Counted from the first letter of the stretch, positions 35,074 to 47,693 are shown. The stretch is DNA of 64,000 nt from Sambucus nigra (GCA_949130495.1 CASBWL010000411.1:62001-126000), one strand, 5' to 3'. A program made the numbers and translations. Notes: generated from the sequence alone by a model not told the origin.

Positions 35074-36002
35074 TGTAGGGATGAATTTCCGAACCGAGTC
35101 AATATGTATATTTTGGCTTAATACTGTTCCCACAAAACCGTTTGAGTCATAGGTTAGGTCTTGAGTTGGTTATCTTTTAAAATACTATGATGTATTTATT
35201 TGAAGACCGTAGAGAGCAAGTGATGTGTCTACATTATCGTGCTGTTACACGCCACGTTTCATCTTCAACATTCAAGGATCTCTGAATGTATGACCGCATT
35301 ATCTTGATCCCTGGATTTTGTGTCGGGTGTTTTTTTAATATGCTTGAAGCAATTTTTATAAAACGGAATTCAAAAGAAAATTTTGTTTTTGTATTAAAGT
35401 TTTTCGAATGGGATTGTTATGTTCATTCAATGAGTTGGTAAATATCCTTTAAACAAAACTCAAAAGTGTTTCATTTCTTTACCAGGATAATCTCATTCTA
35501 AGCTCATTCAAATTCTGTTCGCACGAGATATGATAATTAATTCAAAAAAGATGATTTTGTGTTCGAACGAGATTAATGACTCTGTTGGAACAAAGCTGTA
35601 GTTTTCATTCAAATGAGATTCCCCCACATTGAAGCTCATGTTTTCTATAAATAGGCATGCTGGGATTGTTTTCACTTTAGAGTTTTGAAAAAATAAATTT
35701 TTTATATATAACCCAAAGCCTCCAAACCATATTTTTCACGCAACTAGTTTGAGATCCAATATTCAATCTATATATTCTTTGATATATGCATTTTGACAAC
35801 CAAGGTTTATCTTGTGGATGATTGCTTTATGCGGTGGATTTCGTACTATTATTTGTTATTTACATACACTGGACTCCGTGTATGTGCTGGTTTAAAGCAT
35901 TAAACTCTGTGTTCAAACTGTTAACGGTTGTTGAGTTCGGATTAGTGTATATTGAGGCGTGTGTGGACTCACAGGCTCTAGCAGCTTCACGGGTAGACTC
36001 CT
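35074..36002 (+). repeat. LTR of element G, left part
   Basis: It starts TGTAGGGATGAATTTCC and carries GTTTGAGTCATAGG like the other LTRs. A TATA box, TTCTATAAATAGG, lies at 35646-35653. U3 holds degenerate CGTTCGAACGA copies (about 35400-35620). It is cut at 36002 by element F2 and resumes at 52583. Confidence 0.78.
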
Positions 36003-37137
36003 TATAAGGGCAACTTTTCTGTCGTTGCCCCTAGTATCTAGGATTTGTCCATAGAATCTAGGTTACATAGAGCATGGCATATACCGCTACTTCCATCACG
36101 GTACTTCACATTCGCACGTTCAAGAAGACGGTTCTAATTATCAAGCATCACGAAGTGCATCTCCATCACACGCCATTTTATCTTCAAGATGCTCCACAAC
36201 TCCACGTAATAATGTTAGATTTTATGTTTTGGAGTTCGTTGTTTTTCATAATTATATTGGGAGTATTTTACTTTATCTCAATTTAAAAATGAGGCTGGTT
36301 TTATTTATTAAAATAATAATTTTTGCATGCTGTCGTTCCAACAAGATGGATATCTCATTCGAATAAGCCCAGCATCTCGTTCGAAGTCACGTTAGATGGT
36401 CTGCATCAAACTAGATCCAAATGAAGGCGTACTGTTTTGATTTTTATCATATTGCGAGAAGGTCATTTGAAGATTTCTTCTAACGAGAATCATATCTCAT
36501 TCGAATGACACTTCAACCTCATTCCAACGACCTTACACCGCCTCAATTTCTGTGTCTGCCTATAAATACCTGCTTTCGATAGGGTTTTTGTTAAGACTTT
36601 TCATTTACAAAAATTACAAACCTGCTGTAAAAAGTCTTCACTTTTTACAAGGCAAAACACCATTTTGATTCACACATCACCTCCCATATATATTTATGAA
36701 TCACTTTGAAGCCCTCACAAAATTCCATTATGGAGTTACTCTTGTGGAGAAGGCATCTCTACTGTTGACCTTGTGATTCTTGCAGGAATACTTGTTGAAG
36801 GACGACTGAGGTCTTTGTGAGTTCTTGCGAAAATCCATTGCTGAATAAGATGAAGGTCACCTGCGAGAGATTCATCAGGCTGTATTTCTCTATTGTGATC
36901 GTAAGTTTCTATCTACAAACTATAGTGAAATAAAATGTTTTTTTTCTGAGGGGGTTTTTCCTGAAATTTTGTGATTGAATGATTTAATTACTTAATATTT
37001 TGAATCACCTAGTTGCATGTTTTAGGGTTTAAAGGAATTAAAATTTGATTGTGAGATTGACATATAATTAAATAAGTTTAAGCCATTGAACTATTGTGCG
37101 CTCTCAAATTGGTATCACGTTATTTTTACCGTTTACA
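36003..37137 (+). repeat. 5' LTR of element F2
   Basis: 1135 bases from TATAAGGGCAAC to CGTTTACA. A TATA box is at 36561-36567 (CCTATAAATACC). Near the end, CTCAAATTGGTATCAC resembles a primer-binding site, but it is inside the LTR because the 3' LTR carries it too. Degenerate TCGTTCGAA copies lie at about 36340-36540. Confidence 0.92.
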
Positions 37138-37139
37138 AA

Positions 37140-37153
37140 TTGGTATTAGAACA
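37140..37153 (+). promoter_or_regulatory. Degenerate primer-binding site of F2
   Basis: TTGGTATTAGAACA directly follows the LTR and matches the initiator methionine form TTGGTATCAGAGC with a few changes. Confidence 0.7.
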
Positions 37154-37251
37154 TGTTTCATCAAATTATCGTGAGATCCTTTTTCTCAAAAAATTTATGT
37201 GATGTCAATTGTTTTGAAACAGATTGATTTTGAAAAATTGTAATTTTTTTG

Positions 37252-38821
37252 ATGAAGAACTTATATAATACGATGCCAATTTTTTATGGATCGAACTATG
37301 CCTATTGAAAAGTCCGAATGACATTCACTTTAAAAGCAATAGATGAAAGAGTTTGGCTAATATGTGAAAAAGGTGGACTCCTCCCGGGATCACTGTTGAT
37401 AATGTCACGAGTCCTAAGCCCGTCTCTTCTTGGACTGATGATAAGTTTAAGTGGAATACCTATAACTCCCGCAGCCTTAGTTATATTTCTGGAGCCGTCA
37501 CCCTTAACGAGTTACGTCGCATCATGACGTGCACTATGTCTAAGGGGGCATGGGATATCATCGAACTGACACATGAGGGTACCAACGCTGTCAAGGCATC
37601 TAAGCTTTAAAATTTGACCAACTAATTTGATACTATCACTATATTAGAGTTCGATAGTTTTGATGAATTTTATGCTAGGTTATTGGACTTCATTAACACT
37701 AGTTTTAATTTGGGTGAAAAAATGAGGAGTCAAGAGTCATGAAAAATATTTTAAATTCACTTCCTTCCCATTTATTCCTATGGTCACTGTTTATAACTCA
37801 TTGGGATATTAAATACACTTAGTTTAGAAGAACTCATGGGAGACCTTCAAACTTATGAGATAACCATGTTTCCCAAAACCATTAAGTCTAAGGATAGAGA
37901 GATAACTTTAAAGACTCGAATTAAGAAAAAGAAATAGGATAAAGTTTGTGAGTTTGATTATGAGGGATAGTATGATTTCTATGACTTGGCCTTATTTGAG
38001 AATTTTTTTAAAAAGTTTCTCAAATTTTTCAAAGAAAATTCTTCCAATAAAAAGATTTTTGAGAAAAACAAAAAGAAAGATGAGGTCAAAGATAGCGGTG
38101 AGAAAGAGGAGGAGATAAGGTGTTTTTAGTGCGAGGGTAAAGGGAACAAAGCACATGAGTGTTCGAATAGGCTAAAGAGAAAAGGCAAAGATATTGCAAA
38201 TAAATCCACTCTTAGAAATAGTGACATCGAGTCGATTGATTCAGGGTAGAATAACTACATGAAAAGTACGTTGCTTTCATGGCTAGTCACGTGAGTAATT
38301 CTAGTTTATCCCACGATGATGAGTAAACATGTAAACGTGAGAGCCTCGGTGACGGTTCGATCCATTCGAGTGAGTGTGAGGATAAGCTTGCAAGTGAGGG
38401 AGAAGGGAATCTCTAAAAATCCGTTGTTGATTTGTACACCGAGACATTGAAAACCAAAAATTTGAATAAGATTTGAGTCTTGAGGTGTTATATTTGGAGA
38501 TAGAGGCGAAAGTTTTGTGGGTGTGTGAGGTATCGATGAGTAAACTTGAGAAGGTGAAGCTTTCTTTGTGTGAGAAGTTGATCGTCTTAGGTCGTGAAAA
38601 TAGTGAATTGACTAAGACCGTGGCTAGTCTTATGGGAGATCTTAAATTTCTATTAAAGACCCGTGAGAAACTTGATGCACATGTATCCCAACTCGAGAGA
38701 GATCTCGAACGTGCCCGGGAGGTTAAGGTTACTTTAGAAGACATATCTAAGAAGGTTGACAAAATTATCTTGGGAAGACACATCTAAGAAGTTTGGAAAG
38801 ATACTCCTCGGTCCCTCTTTG
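37252..38821 (+). pseudogene. Element F2 gag, part before the E insertion
   Basis: An ATG at 37252 opens MKNLYNTMPIFYGSNYAY, matching the gag starts of E and H. Further on, in changing frames: LKAIDERVWL, the segment around the MTC-SKGAWDIIELTHEGT motif (about 37525-37590), FDEFYARL, LEELMGDLQTYEITMFP (about 37825-37875), then a zinc knuckle (CEGKGNKAHECSNR, about 38130) in which the usual first cysteines are disrupted by a stop. The coiled-coil region includes LTKTVASLMGDLKFLL and QLERDLERAREVKVTLED (38600-38745). It is cut at 38821 by element E inside the reading FGKILLGPSL. Many stops make it inactive. Confidence 0.82.
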
Positions 38822-39901
38822 TGTAAGGACATATTTCTCATGTTCATTATCTTATATTTTTGTATATCATACGCCGCTACATTTGGCACGCCTCTACACG
38901 ATCTCATGACTGCCTCAATCCAAATTCCAGGAATTAAGCATTCATTATCTCCATCATGTGTCCCACATTTGCCTCAACGACTTCATGTTCCATGATTTTA
39001 GGGACTTAATGCAAGTGGTACGCAAGAAAAGTTAAAACAGTGAAAGAAGGAAAGATATGAAAGTTCAAGGGAATTTTGGTAATTTTACAATCACCGTCTG
39101 GAGGTCCGGTCAACTGGAAAGTTTAAGAGCTCACCGCAACGAAGATACTGGAAGAAATGGCACCACAATCAGGGCTACGGTGAAGAAGTTATGGCTCTTT
39201 GAAAATAGAGAAAATTTTGAGGAAAACTCTTGGAAAAATGATAAGTGTTTAAAGCCCCACATTCCAGCGAAATTCTGCGAACCGAAGCCAAACCGGTTCG
39301 GGGGCGAACTGGTTCACGGTACACCCAAACCGGTTCGGGGTACCTATACACTGGCAGAGTTTTAAAATCGTGAAACTCTTTATTGGTTTCCCTATAAAAG
39401 CCAACTTCGGGGGAGTTATTTTACAAGACTTTGAGAGACGAATTTGAGAGTCCAAATACATCTAGTCTTCGCCTTTTTGAGTTCCAAAACTCATGTTTTG
39501 ATTCACATATCATTGCCAAACCTTTGTGAATCCTTTTGTAACCCAAGAACACAACCTTGTATTTGTTCAACCTTTGTGGGGAAGCCGTCTTCCTTCTTCA
39601 TTACTGCTCATCTGGAGTTCCCGAGGGAGATTCCAGCCGCCGACTACAGAACCGACACCTGCGGGTATTTTTGTGTCACACTGTATTTTTACTGTAATTC
39701 GTGTAATCGTTTCTTATAATATTATAGTGAAAATAAAAGGTTTTGCCCCCTTGGGGAATTTTTCCTCACATGTGTGTGTTTGAATGTTCTTGCATGATTT
39801 CATCTTATCCAATCACACCTATATGCATGTTTAGGACTTAATTTAGGAAAACTGAATTTAATTTAATAATTTCCTTATTTTAACGCACGCGCACTCTTTC
39901 A
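38822..39901 (+). repeat. 5' LTR of element E
   Basis: 1080 bases. U3 carries AACCGGTT at 39291 and 39328 within CCAAACCGGTTCGGGG, with a degenerate copy between them. A TATA box, CCCTATAAAAGCC, is at 39393-39399. Confidence 0.95.
39393..39399 (+). promoter_or_regulatory. TATA box of element E
   Basis: TATAAAA in CCCTATAAAAGCC. It is conserved in the 3' LTR at 47185-47191. Confidence 0.75.
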
Positions 39902-39903
39902 AA

Positions 39904-39917
39904 TTGGTATCAGAGCC
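39904..39917 (+). promoter_or_regulatory. Primer-binding site of element E
   Basis: TTGGTATCAGAGCC, two bases after the LTR: the canonical initiator methionine tRNA site. Confidence 0.95.
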
Positions 39918-40009
39918 AATTAGACAATTATACCGCGTAATTTTCAGCAAAATTTTTCTAAGATATCAATTTTCTGAAAAATTGATTTTTGAAAAAGAGC
40001 GTGTTCATA

Positions 40010-41960
40010 ATGGGGAAATTATATAATAAAATGTCAGTTTTTGACGGGACAAACTATGCATACTGGAAAGCCCGCATGAGATCTGCATTAAAAGCCATTG
40101 ATGAACGTGTTTGGATTTTGGTTGAAAGAAGGTGGACTCCTCCCTCCGTCGCTGTTAATAACGTGACTAGTTTAAAACCTGACACTTCATGGACTGAAGA
40201 AGAATTTAAATGGTCATCTTTTAATTCTAAAGGTTGAAGTGCTATTTCTGGATCTGTCACACCTGATGAGTTCAAACGGATAATGACGTGCATCACGTCA
40301 AAAGAGGCATGGGATGTTTTACAACTTACCCATGAAGGAACTAATGCTGTGAAAGAGTCTAAACTGCAAAATTTGTCAACTCAATTTGAAACCATCACCA
40401 TGCTTGAAACTGAATGTTTTGATGAATTTTATGCTAGACTGTCCGATATTGTAAACACTAGCTTTAATCTTGGTGAACATATTCCTAATGCTAAAGTTGT
40501 TAAAAAGATTCTTAGATCACTGCCAAAGCATTTTATCCCTAAAGTCACTGTGTTAAATTCTATGGGTAATTTAAATACGCTTAAATTAGAGGAACTTGTA
40601 GGAGATTTGCAAACGTATGAAATTGATATGTTTCCTAAATCTCTCAAGTCTAAAGATAAGGGAATTGCACTTAATGCCCAGGAGAGAAAAAGTGAGGGGT
40701 CGACAAGAAAAGGGAGTCATCTAGAAAAGGAGAGATAGATACGTCAGATACTGAGTGTGACTTTCATTTAGATGATTTGACCTCATTTGCTAAAAAATTC
40801 AAGAAAATTCTCAAATTTAACAAAAATGGAAATTTCAAAGATAAAAAGAAGTTTGAGAAAAATAAGTTTGAAAAGAAAAATAAAAAAGATTTTAAAGATC
40901 CTCCTAAGAAAGAGAGTGAGAGATGCTTTGAGTGCGACGGTAGGGGTCATATGGCTTTTGAGTGTGCTACTAGGCTGAACAGAGAAAAGGGCAAAGCTGT
41001 CCTTAATGATACCCTTAGTGATGACAGTGAGGTCGAGTCGGTTGACACTGGAGATGTCACCGCATGAGTGTAACTTCACCGCATTCATGGCTAGTCATGT
41101 GAGCACTTCTAGTACTCCTCACGACGATAAGGATTCTACTTCACATGGACACCTCGACTGTGAGAGCGATGTGAGTGAGGGGGAGGATGATGCAAGTGAG
41201 AGCGAGAGTAATCCTCAACGCACCTACGCCGAGTTATATAATGAGTCATTTAAAACTAAAAAGCGTAACAAAGCGTTAGTTCTTAGGATCACCGCTCTAG
41301 AGGAAGATTTAGAAAAATTGAGAGAGAGAGAGTCATCCACCTGCACCACCTTGAGAGAGAGAGAGTCTGCCTGTGTTGAGAAAGAGAGTTTGTTTAGAGA
41401 GAGATTATTTGGAGAGAGAGAGAGAATTGTTTTGAGAAAGAGAGAGGGTACTTGACTAAACAAGTGGCTAGTCTTACGAGTGAGCTCCATTCCTCCCTGG
41501 AGACTCGGAATAAACTTGAAGCCCTTGTAGACCAGCTTACTCATGATCTTGAGAGAGAACAAGAAGTTAAGGTACAAATCGAGGACGGATCTGGGAATAG
41601 GGGAAAGATGCTCCTCGACCCCACTTTAGGTTTTGGTGATAGGTAGGGAATGGGTTATGATGCTGCCTCCACGTCCCAAATTACACCTGGACCAGTTTCT
41701 GAGTTTATTACGACTCCATATGGCCATCGTCAAAATCCACGAAGGAGAGTTCGACCAAGAAACGCAAACCCAGGTCCGCCTAAGACTGCGTTCTTCTGTA
41801 CGTACTGTAAAAGAAAAGGCCACCTAAGGGAGTTTTGCTATAGTTTGGGACGACCACCTCAGGGAGTTTTGCTCCACCATATCATACTGATGATTTTGAT
41901 AGTCTGAGAGAGCGTGTTGAGTTTTTAGCTGCCACATCACAGAGTTTGATGGAGGAATTC
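40010..41960 (+). pseudogene. Element E gag
   Basis: The start at 40010 gives MGKLYNKMSVFDGTNYAYW; the FDGTNYxxWK motif is the usual copia gag opening. A UBN2/retrotran_gag-like domain follows with SKEAWDVLQLTHEGT, FDEFYARLSDIVN, VKKILRSLPKHF and LEELVGDLQTYEIDMFP. A lysine-rich region precedes a CCHC knuckle, CFECDGRGHMAFEC (about 40924-40965). After an acidic spacer come MASHVS, a coiled coil (ALEEDLEKLRERE) and a second knuckle, CTYCKRKGHLREFCY (about 41795-41840). Gag would assemble the particle and package RNA. Breaks: TGA at 40235-40237, a frame change near 40700, another near 41065, one in a GA-rich run near 41440, TAG at 41644-41646, and another frame change near 41860. Confidence 0.9.
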
Positions 41961-44900
41961 CGACGAATGTCTTTGCCGTCATTGAATACTTCACATTTCC
42001 CGGCTAAAACCAACAACAACAAAGGTAAACAAAAGGTTACCACTTCTTGGGTACCTAAGAAAGATAAGAAAGTCCTTGTTGTTCATGTCGCTCTCAAAGC
42101 ACATAATACCTCACAGTGGTATTTTGATAGTGGGTGCTCCAGACATATGACAGGTGATGCCTCATTTTTTACCTACCTTGAGTATTTTAAGGAAGGTAGA
42201 GTCACCTTTGTAGATGGTAGCAAGTCTAGCATTGTAGGACGAGGTATAGTAGAGTTACTAGGATTTCTTAAGCTAAAGAATGTTTTGTACGTCAAATGTT
42301 TAAAAGCAAACCTCTCGTCATTAGCCAGCTGTGCGACGCTGACTTTGCCATAAAGTTTGACCGGGAAACGTGTAATGTCTATAATCAAGCCGGTAAACTT
42401 TTAGTGCGAGGGGTGAGGACAGAGGATAATTACTATAGAATTGAGCCCACTTCCTCACTTGTCCGCAACAGTGCCACGATCACTCCTATGGATTTGTGGC
42501 ACCAACGTCTAGTTCATGTGAACGTTAGAGATTTGACTCGTTTAGTTAAAAAGGACCTAGTACGTGGCTTACCATCACTTGGAATGCCAACTTCATGGTT
42601 TGTGGACCCTGTCAGTTGGGAAAGCAAATTCGTAGCCCATATAGGCAGTTGCATTCCATTACCACATCCTGTGTACTTGAGCTGATTCATATGGATCTTA
42701 TGGGTCCTACTCGTACTGAGAGTCAGAGTGGTAAGAGGTATATCCTCGTGATGGTAGAAGATTTCTCCAGATATTGGATTGTAGGTTTTTTTAGAGATAA
42801 ATACAATGAAGTAGAGTTATTAACGATCAACTTCCGTGTCCTACAAAACCAACACGGAGTCACTATTAACAGGATACGTAGTGATAACGGCACAGAATTT
42901 AAGGAAGCAAAGGTAGACCTTTATTGTGATATCCTTGGGATCAAACATGAATTTTCTACTGTGAAGACTCCTCAACAAAATGGGATTGTTGAGAGAAAGA
43001 ATAGGACGATCCAAGAAATGGCTAGGTCTATGCTTCTAGGTCGTAATGTTTCTAGGAGATTTTGGGCAGAGGCAGTGTCTACTACATGCCACACGGTGAA
43101 TAGGGTTTATGTGCCTCTACACACACTTAAGATGCCTTATAAATTGTGGACTGGCAAGAAACCCAACCTTGCATATTTCCGTATTTTGGGGAGTAAATGC
43201 TACATCCTACGGAATAGATAGCAATTAGGAAAGTTTGACTCCAGAAGCGACGAGGGAATATTGCTAGGATATTCATCGAATAGTAGAGCGTACCGGGTCT
43301 TTAACCTGAAGAGCTCTAAGGTTATGGAATCAATAAACGTCACCGTGCAAGATGACGAACCTCCGACTGTTATTGATCCTAACCTTCAGTGTGAGGATGA
43401 GGACTTTTCTGGCAGTGATTTACTTGTTCCTCACCCACACTCTGTGGACCCTACTCATGTGTTAGGGGACACACCTGATTGGGTTCACAAGAGTCATGAC
43501 CCAACCTCTATTGTAGGCGATCCCACTCTTGGGGCCAAGACTCGTGCTCAGCTAGAGAACGTCGTTATTCACTTTTGCTACATGTCCAAAGTCGAGCCCA
43601 AGAATCACAAAGAAGCATTCAAGGATAAACATTGGATATCGGCTATGCAGGATGAGTTGCTTCAGTTTAAAAAGAACAATGTTTGGGAACTAGTCCCCCG
43701 ACCTAGTGAGACAAATTTGATAGGTACCAGGTGGATTTTTCATAATAAAATGGATGAAAATGGTACCATAATCAGAAAAAATTCTAAGTTAGTCGCTCAA
43801 GGCTACACACAGATAGAGTGTTTAAACTTTGAGGAGACATTTGCTCCTGTTACGAAGCTTGATTCCGTTCGCTTACTACTCGCCATCGCATGTCATCTGC
43901 GCTTCAAGTTATATCAGATGGATGTCAAGAGTTCCTTTCTAAATGGCACTCTATAGGAGGATGTTTATGTGGAACAACCAAAAGGGTTTGAAGATCCTAA
44001 GCACCTGGAGCACGTTTAATATATGAGGAAAGCCTTGTATGGTTTGAAGCAAGCACCCCGTGCTTGGTACGAGAGTCTTACTTCCTATATCTTAGCCCAT
44101 AGCTTCAAGAGAGGGGGAGTTGATATGACGTTGTTCGTTAGGAGAGATGATGGTGCTATTTTGGTTGCCCAGGTCTATGTGGATGACATAGTTTTTGGAT
44201 CCACATGCACCCAGCATGCTCACCACTTTGAGGAGGAGATGAAAAGTGAGTTTAAGATGAGCAAGTTAGAGGATGGGATGTTCATCTCCCAATCCAAGTA
44301 TGCTAGAGACCTAGTGAAGAAATTTGGTTTAGACTCCGTTAAGCACGCACGTACACCTATTAGTACTTCTATCAAGCTTAGTAAGGACACTTCAGGCAAG
44401 GACGTCGAGCAAACCTTGTATCAGAGTATGATAGGTAGTCTTCTCTATTTGACTACCAGTCGTCCCGACATAGCCTTTAGTGTTGGAGTCTGTGCGCGAT
44501 ATCAGGCGTCCCCGAAAGAGTCACATTGACTCGCTCTAAAACATATTATCAAATATGTGAGTGGGACTCTCTCATATGGTATTTGGCATTCATTTGATAC
44601 CGATGACCGTTTATCCGCCTATTCGAATGCCGATTGGGTCGAGAATGTAGATGGTTGTAGGGGCACTTCTGGTGGGTGTTTCTACTTTGGTTCTATTCTT
44701 GTCTCCTGGCTGTGCAAGAAGCAAAACTCCATCTCTTTATCCACTGCTGAGGCTAAGTACATCGCCGCCGGGAGTTGTTGCATGCAACTTTTGTGGATAA
44801 AGCAAATGTTAGAAGATTATGGGATTTTACAGGACACTGTGACTATTTTATGTGATAACACGAGCGCGATATGCATATTCCGCAATCCAGTCCAGCATTC

Positions 44901-45078
44901 ACGCATAAAGCACATCAGGATACGAGAGCACTTCATTCGTCAGTTAGTTGAGGATAAAGTTGTATCCCTGAGTTTCGTTCCCATCGACCATCATTTAGCG
45001 AATATTTTCACGAAACCTTTAGATGCCCTTAGATTTGAGAGTCTTAGGAAGTCTTTGGGAATTTGCACAGTTGACTGA
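41946..45078 (+). pseudogene. Element E pol: protease, integrase, reverse transcriptase, RNase H
   Basis: Protease: WYFDSGCSRHMTGD at about 42117, with the catalytic DSG. Integrase: LWHQRLVHVNVRDL (about 42495), then the core with MDLMGP, IRSDNGTEF and TPQQNGIVERKNR (about 42690-43010), holding the D, D and E residues. RT: WISAMQDELLQFKKNNVWELV (about 43635), LYQMDVKSSFLNG, KALYGLKQAPRAWY (44030) and YVDD at 44176-44187. RNase H: SNADWVENVDGCRGTSGG, STAEAKYIAA and the end HLANIFTKPL, stop at 45076. This order and the FxISQSKYA motif fit Sireviruses. A frame shift falls near 42300-42350 and another near 42595. From 42595 one frame runs to the end but has stops at 43219, 43954, 44017 and 44527. 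About 17 residues after EFKMS (before KLEDGMF) are missing. Confidence 0.93.
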
Positions 45079-46600
45079 GGGGTTGGTCTGTTTCTAGGAT
45101 ATGATGCTTTTTCACGATCATATCATATTCTTCCTATTGCTAGTTTGTATCTTGTGTATTATTACCTTTGTTTTTTATATATTTTTTTAGAAAAATCCAA
45201 AAAGATTTTCTTTTTTATAAAAATTTTAAAAAAGCACAAAAAGATTTTTGTATTTTTTTTGCACCTTTTATGGATGAGCATTTAAGATAGCCGAGTCACA
45301 AATTTCATTCCATTTATCCATGTGACTGTTTGATAGAGATTTGAAACGCTACATCATTGCATCCATGTGCTTTACATTGATTGGAGTCTTTGAGATGTGA
45401 TTAGTGATATATTTCTACATGTATGACTCCTATCTCCTTTATTGCACACATGCACGGCTATATTTGATTATTGTACTTGTCTATCACATATTGGCTTGAG
45501 TGTTTTCATCTCAATTCTGTTTATACAACGTACAATATGCGATAAAACTTGACAAGATTGGAATGCATGTAAAAACCGTTTGGTGAGACTGTGTGTTTAT
45601 TTGAAAATGGGGAAGGGCTGCGAAAGGCTCTTTTAGCCTTTGCGAATACTAAGCCACCGTTAAAAAGGACCTAAAAATGGAGGAATTTTATTATTCGGGG
45701 TCCAAAGAGGTTAAAAGATCCCGAAAAAATTTAAAGGCAATAAAAAGCAATTCATGCCAAATATGTGCCATTTGGTTTCACCATCAATTCTCCAAAGTTT
45801 GAGAATTTAGATTGCCTCTATTCAAAATATAAATCTGAAGTCATTTGGTTGGAGAATTTAAACGGGTTTGCACTTCCTTGAAAGTCTTGAAAAATCATTA
45901 AATCGTTTTAGACGTTATTGGTGTGGAAATCACTTTGAGCTTTGATTTGTTGTTTGATTGAGTCAATGTTTCATATTTCAATTTTTTACACCAAAGGAAG
46001 ATTTTGAGTTCATTCGTTAGGAGTATTCGATATTCATCGTGCACATATGTCATGTTTGTATGCATTGATTTTCGTATCGAATTTGATCACACCCATTCAT
46101 TTACGCTATTATCAACTTGGTTGTTTTGTGTTCTTTCATGGTGTGATTCTTTGTTTGTATATTTCGTGTGAAAAATTTTGAAAAATTCAAAAATAGATGT
46201 TTTTTTTTTACCTTGTGACATTCTCCATTTGCATTTATTTCTGCTTCTTATATCTGTCTAGCTGGGGACATAATAAAAAGGGGGAGAAGAATTATCATAT
46301 TATGGGGGAGTTTTTGATTTTTAGATTTGACTTATGCTTTCATCATAAATTGGTATCTATGTTTATCTCATTTCAAACTCGATACGTCACTTAGTATTTG
46401 CTTTATCTCCTGTGTGTAGGTACTACATTGATCTCTGAAATGAACACCCTGATGAGAAAAGTTTTGAAGATTTGAAGAACAAACGATGAAGACTTATCCA
46501 TTTGTATCTTCCCAGTTTTGGGTTCATGGGAGGGTAGATTTGTATAGGTAATTTTGTCATTTGATAATTCGGACTTTTTATGTATGTACTGGCATAGACA
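45079..46600 (+). other. Noncoding 3' internal region of element E
   Basis: About 1.5 kb between pol and the 3' LTR, with no env-like frame. It has repeated AAATCCAAAAAGATTTTC-like motifs (45190-45255), the conserved hairpin block (45611-45690) and extra purine tracts, AAAAAGGGGGAGAAG (about 46276) and GGGGGAG (46304), before the true tract. The region is colinear with the 3' regions of A, C, F2 and H. Confidence 0.78.
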
Positions 46601-46612
46601 TTGGGGGAGATT
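46601..46612 (+). promoter_or_regulatory. Polypurine tract of element E
   Basis: TTGGGGGAGATT immediately before the 3' LTR. Confidence 0.9.
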
Positions 46613-47693
46613 TGTAAGGACATATTTCTCATGTTCGTTATCTTACATTTTTGTATGTCGTACGCCGCTACATTTGGCACGTCTCTACATGATCTCAGTA
46701 CGGCCTCAATCCGAATTCCAGGAATCAAGCATTCATTATCTCCATCATGTGTCCCACATTTTCCTCAACGACTTCACGCTCCATGATTTTAGGGTCTTAA
46801 TGCAAGTGGTACGCAAGAAAAGTCAAAATAGTTAAAGAAGGCAAGATATGAATGTTCAAGGGAATTTTGGTACTATTATATCCACCGTCTGGAGGTCCCG
46901 TCAACTGGAAAGTTGAAGAGCTCTCCGCAACGAAGATACTGGAAGAAACGGCACCACAATCAGAGCTACAGTGAAGAAGTTATGGCCCTTTGAAAATGGA
47001 GAAAATTCTGAGGAAAACTCTTGGGAAAATACTAAGTGTTTAAATCCCCACATTCCAGCGAAATTCTGCGAACCGAAGCCAAACTGGTTCGGGGGGTGAA
47101 CCGATTCGCGATACACCCGAACTGGTTCGGGGTACCTGTACGCTGGCAGAGTTTTAAAATTGTGAAACTCTTTATTAGTTTCCCTATAAAAGCCAGCTTC
47201 GGGGGAGTTATTTTACAAGACTTTGAGAGACCAATTTGAGAGTCCAAATACATCTAGTATTCACTTTTTTGAGTTCCAAAACTCATGTTTTGATTCACAT
47301 ATCATTGCCAAACCTTTGTGAATCCTTTTGTAACCCAATAACACAACCTTGTGTTTGTTCAACCTTTGTGGAGAAGCCGTCTTCCTTCTTCATTGCTGCT
47401 CATCTGGAGTTCCCGAGGGAGATTCCAGCCGCCGACTACAGAACCGATGTCTTCGGGTATTTTTGTATCACACTATATTTTCACTGTAATTCGTGTAACC
47501 GTTTCTTACAATATTATAGTGAAAATAAAAGGTTTTGCCCCTTTGGGGGATTTTTCCTCACATATGTGTGTTTGAATGTTCTTACATGATTTCATCTTAT
47601 TCAATCACACCTAGATGCATGTTTAGGACTTAATTTGGGAAAACTGAATTTAATTTAATAATTTCCTTATTTGAATGCACGCGCACTCTTTCA
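46613..47693 (+). repeat. 3' LTR of element E
   Basis: 1081 bases, colinear with the 5' LTR with no large gap. Dozens of substitutions in U3, fewer in U5. Confidence 0.95.

Larger units (their letters stand above)
38822..47693 (+). mobile_element. Copia element E, Sirevirus type, with gag and full pol
   Basis: The LTRs at 38822-39901 and 46613-47693 start TGTAAGGACA and end CACTCTTTCA, with target duplication CTTTG (38817-38821 and 47694-47698) inside F2 gag. Primer-binding site, gag, protease, integrase, RT, RNase H, a 1.5-kb noncoding 3' region and a polypurine tract are all present. LTR divergence is roughly 8% over the first 640 bases by eye, so the insertion is not young, and pol has stops. 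This is the only element here with copia enzymes. Confidence 0.96.

Noticed and set aside
37105..37125. CTCAAATTGGTATCAC as the primer-binding site of F2
   Set aside because: The 3' LTR has the same sequence before its end and target duplication, so it lies inside the LTR.
46197..46394. Possible env-like gene of the Sirevirus
   Set aside because: Only a 65-residue hydrophobic frame in AT-rich sequence, not conserved in the matching regions of H, F2 or A.
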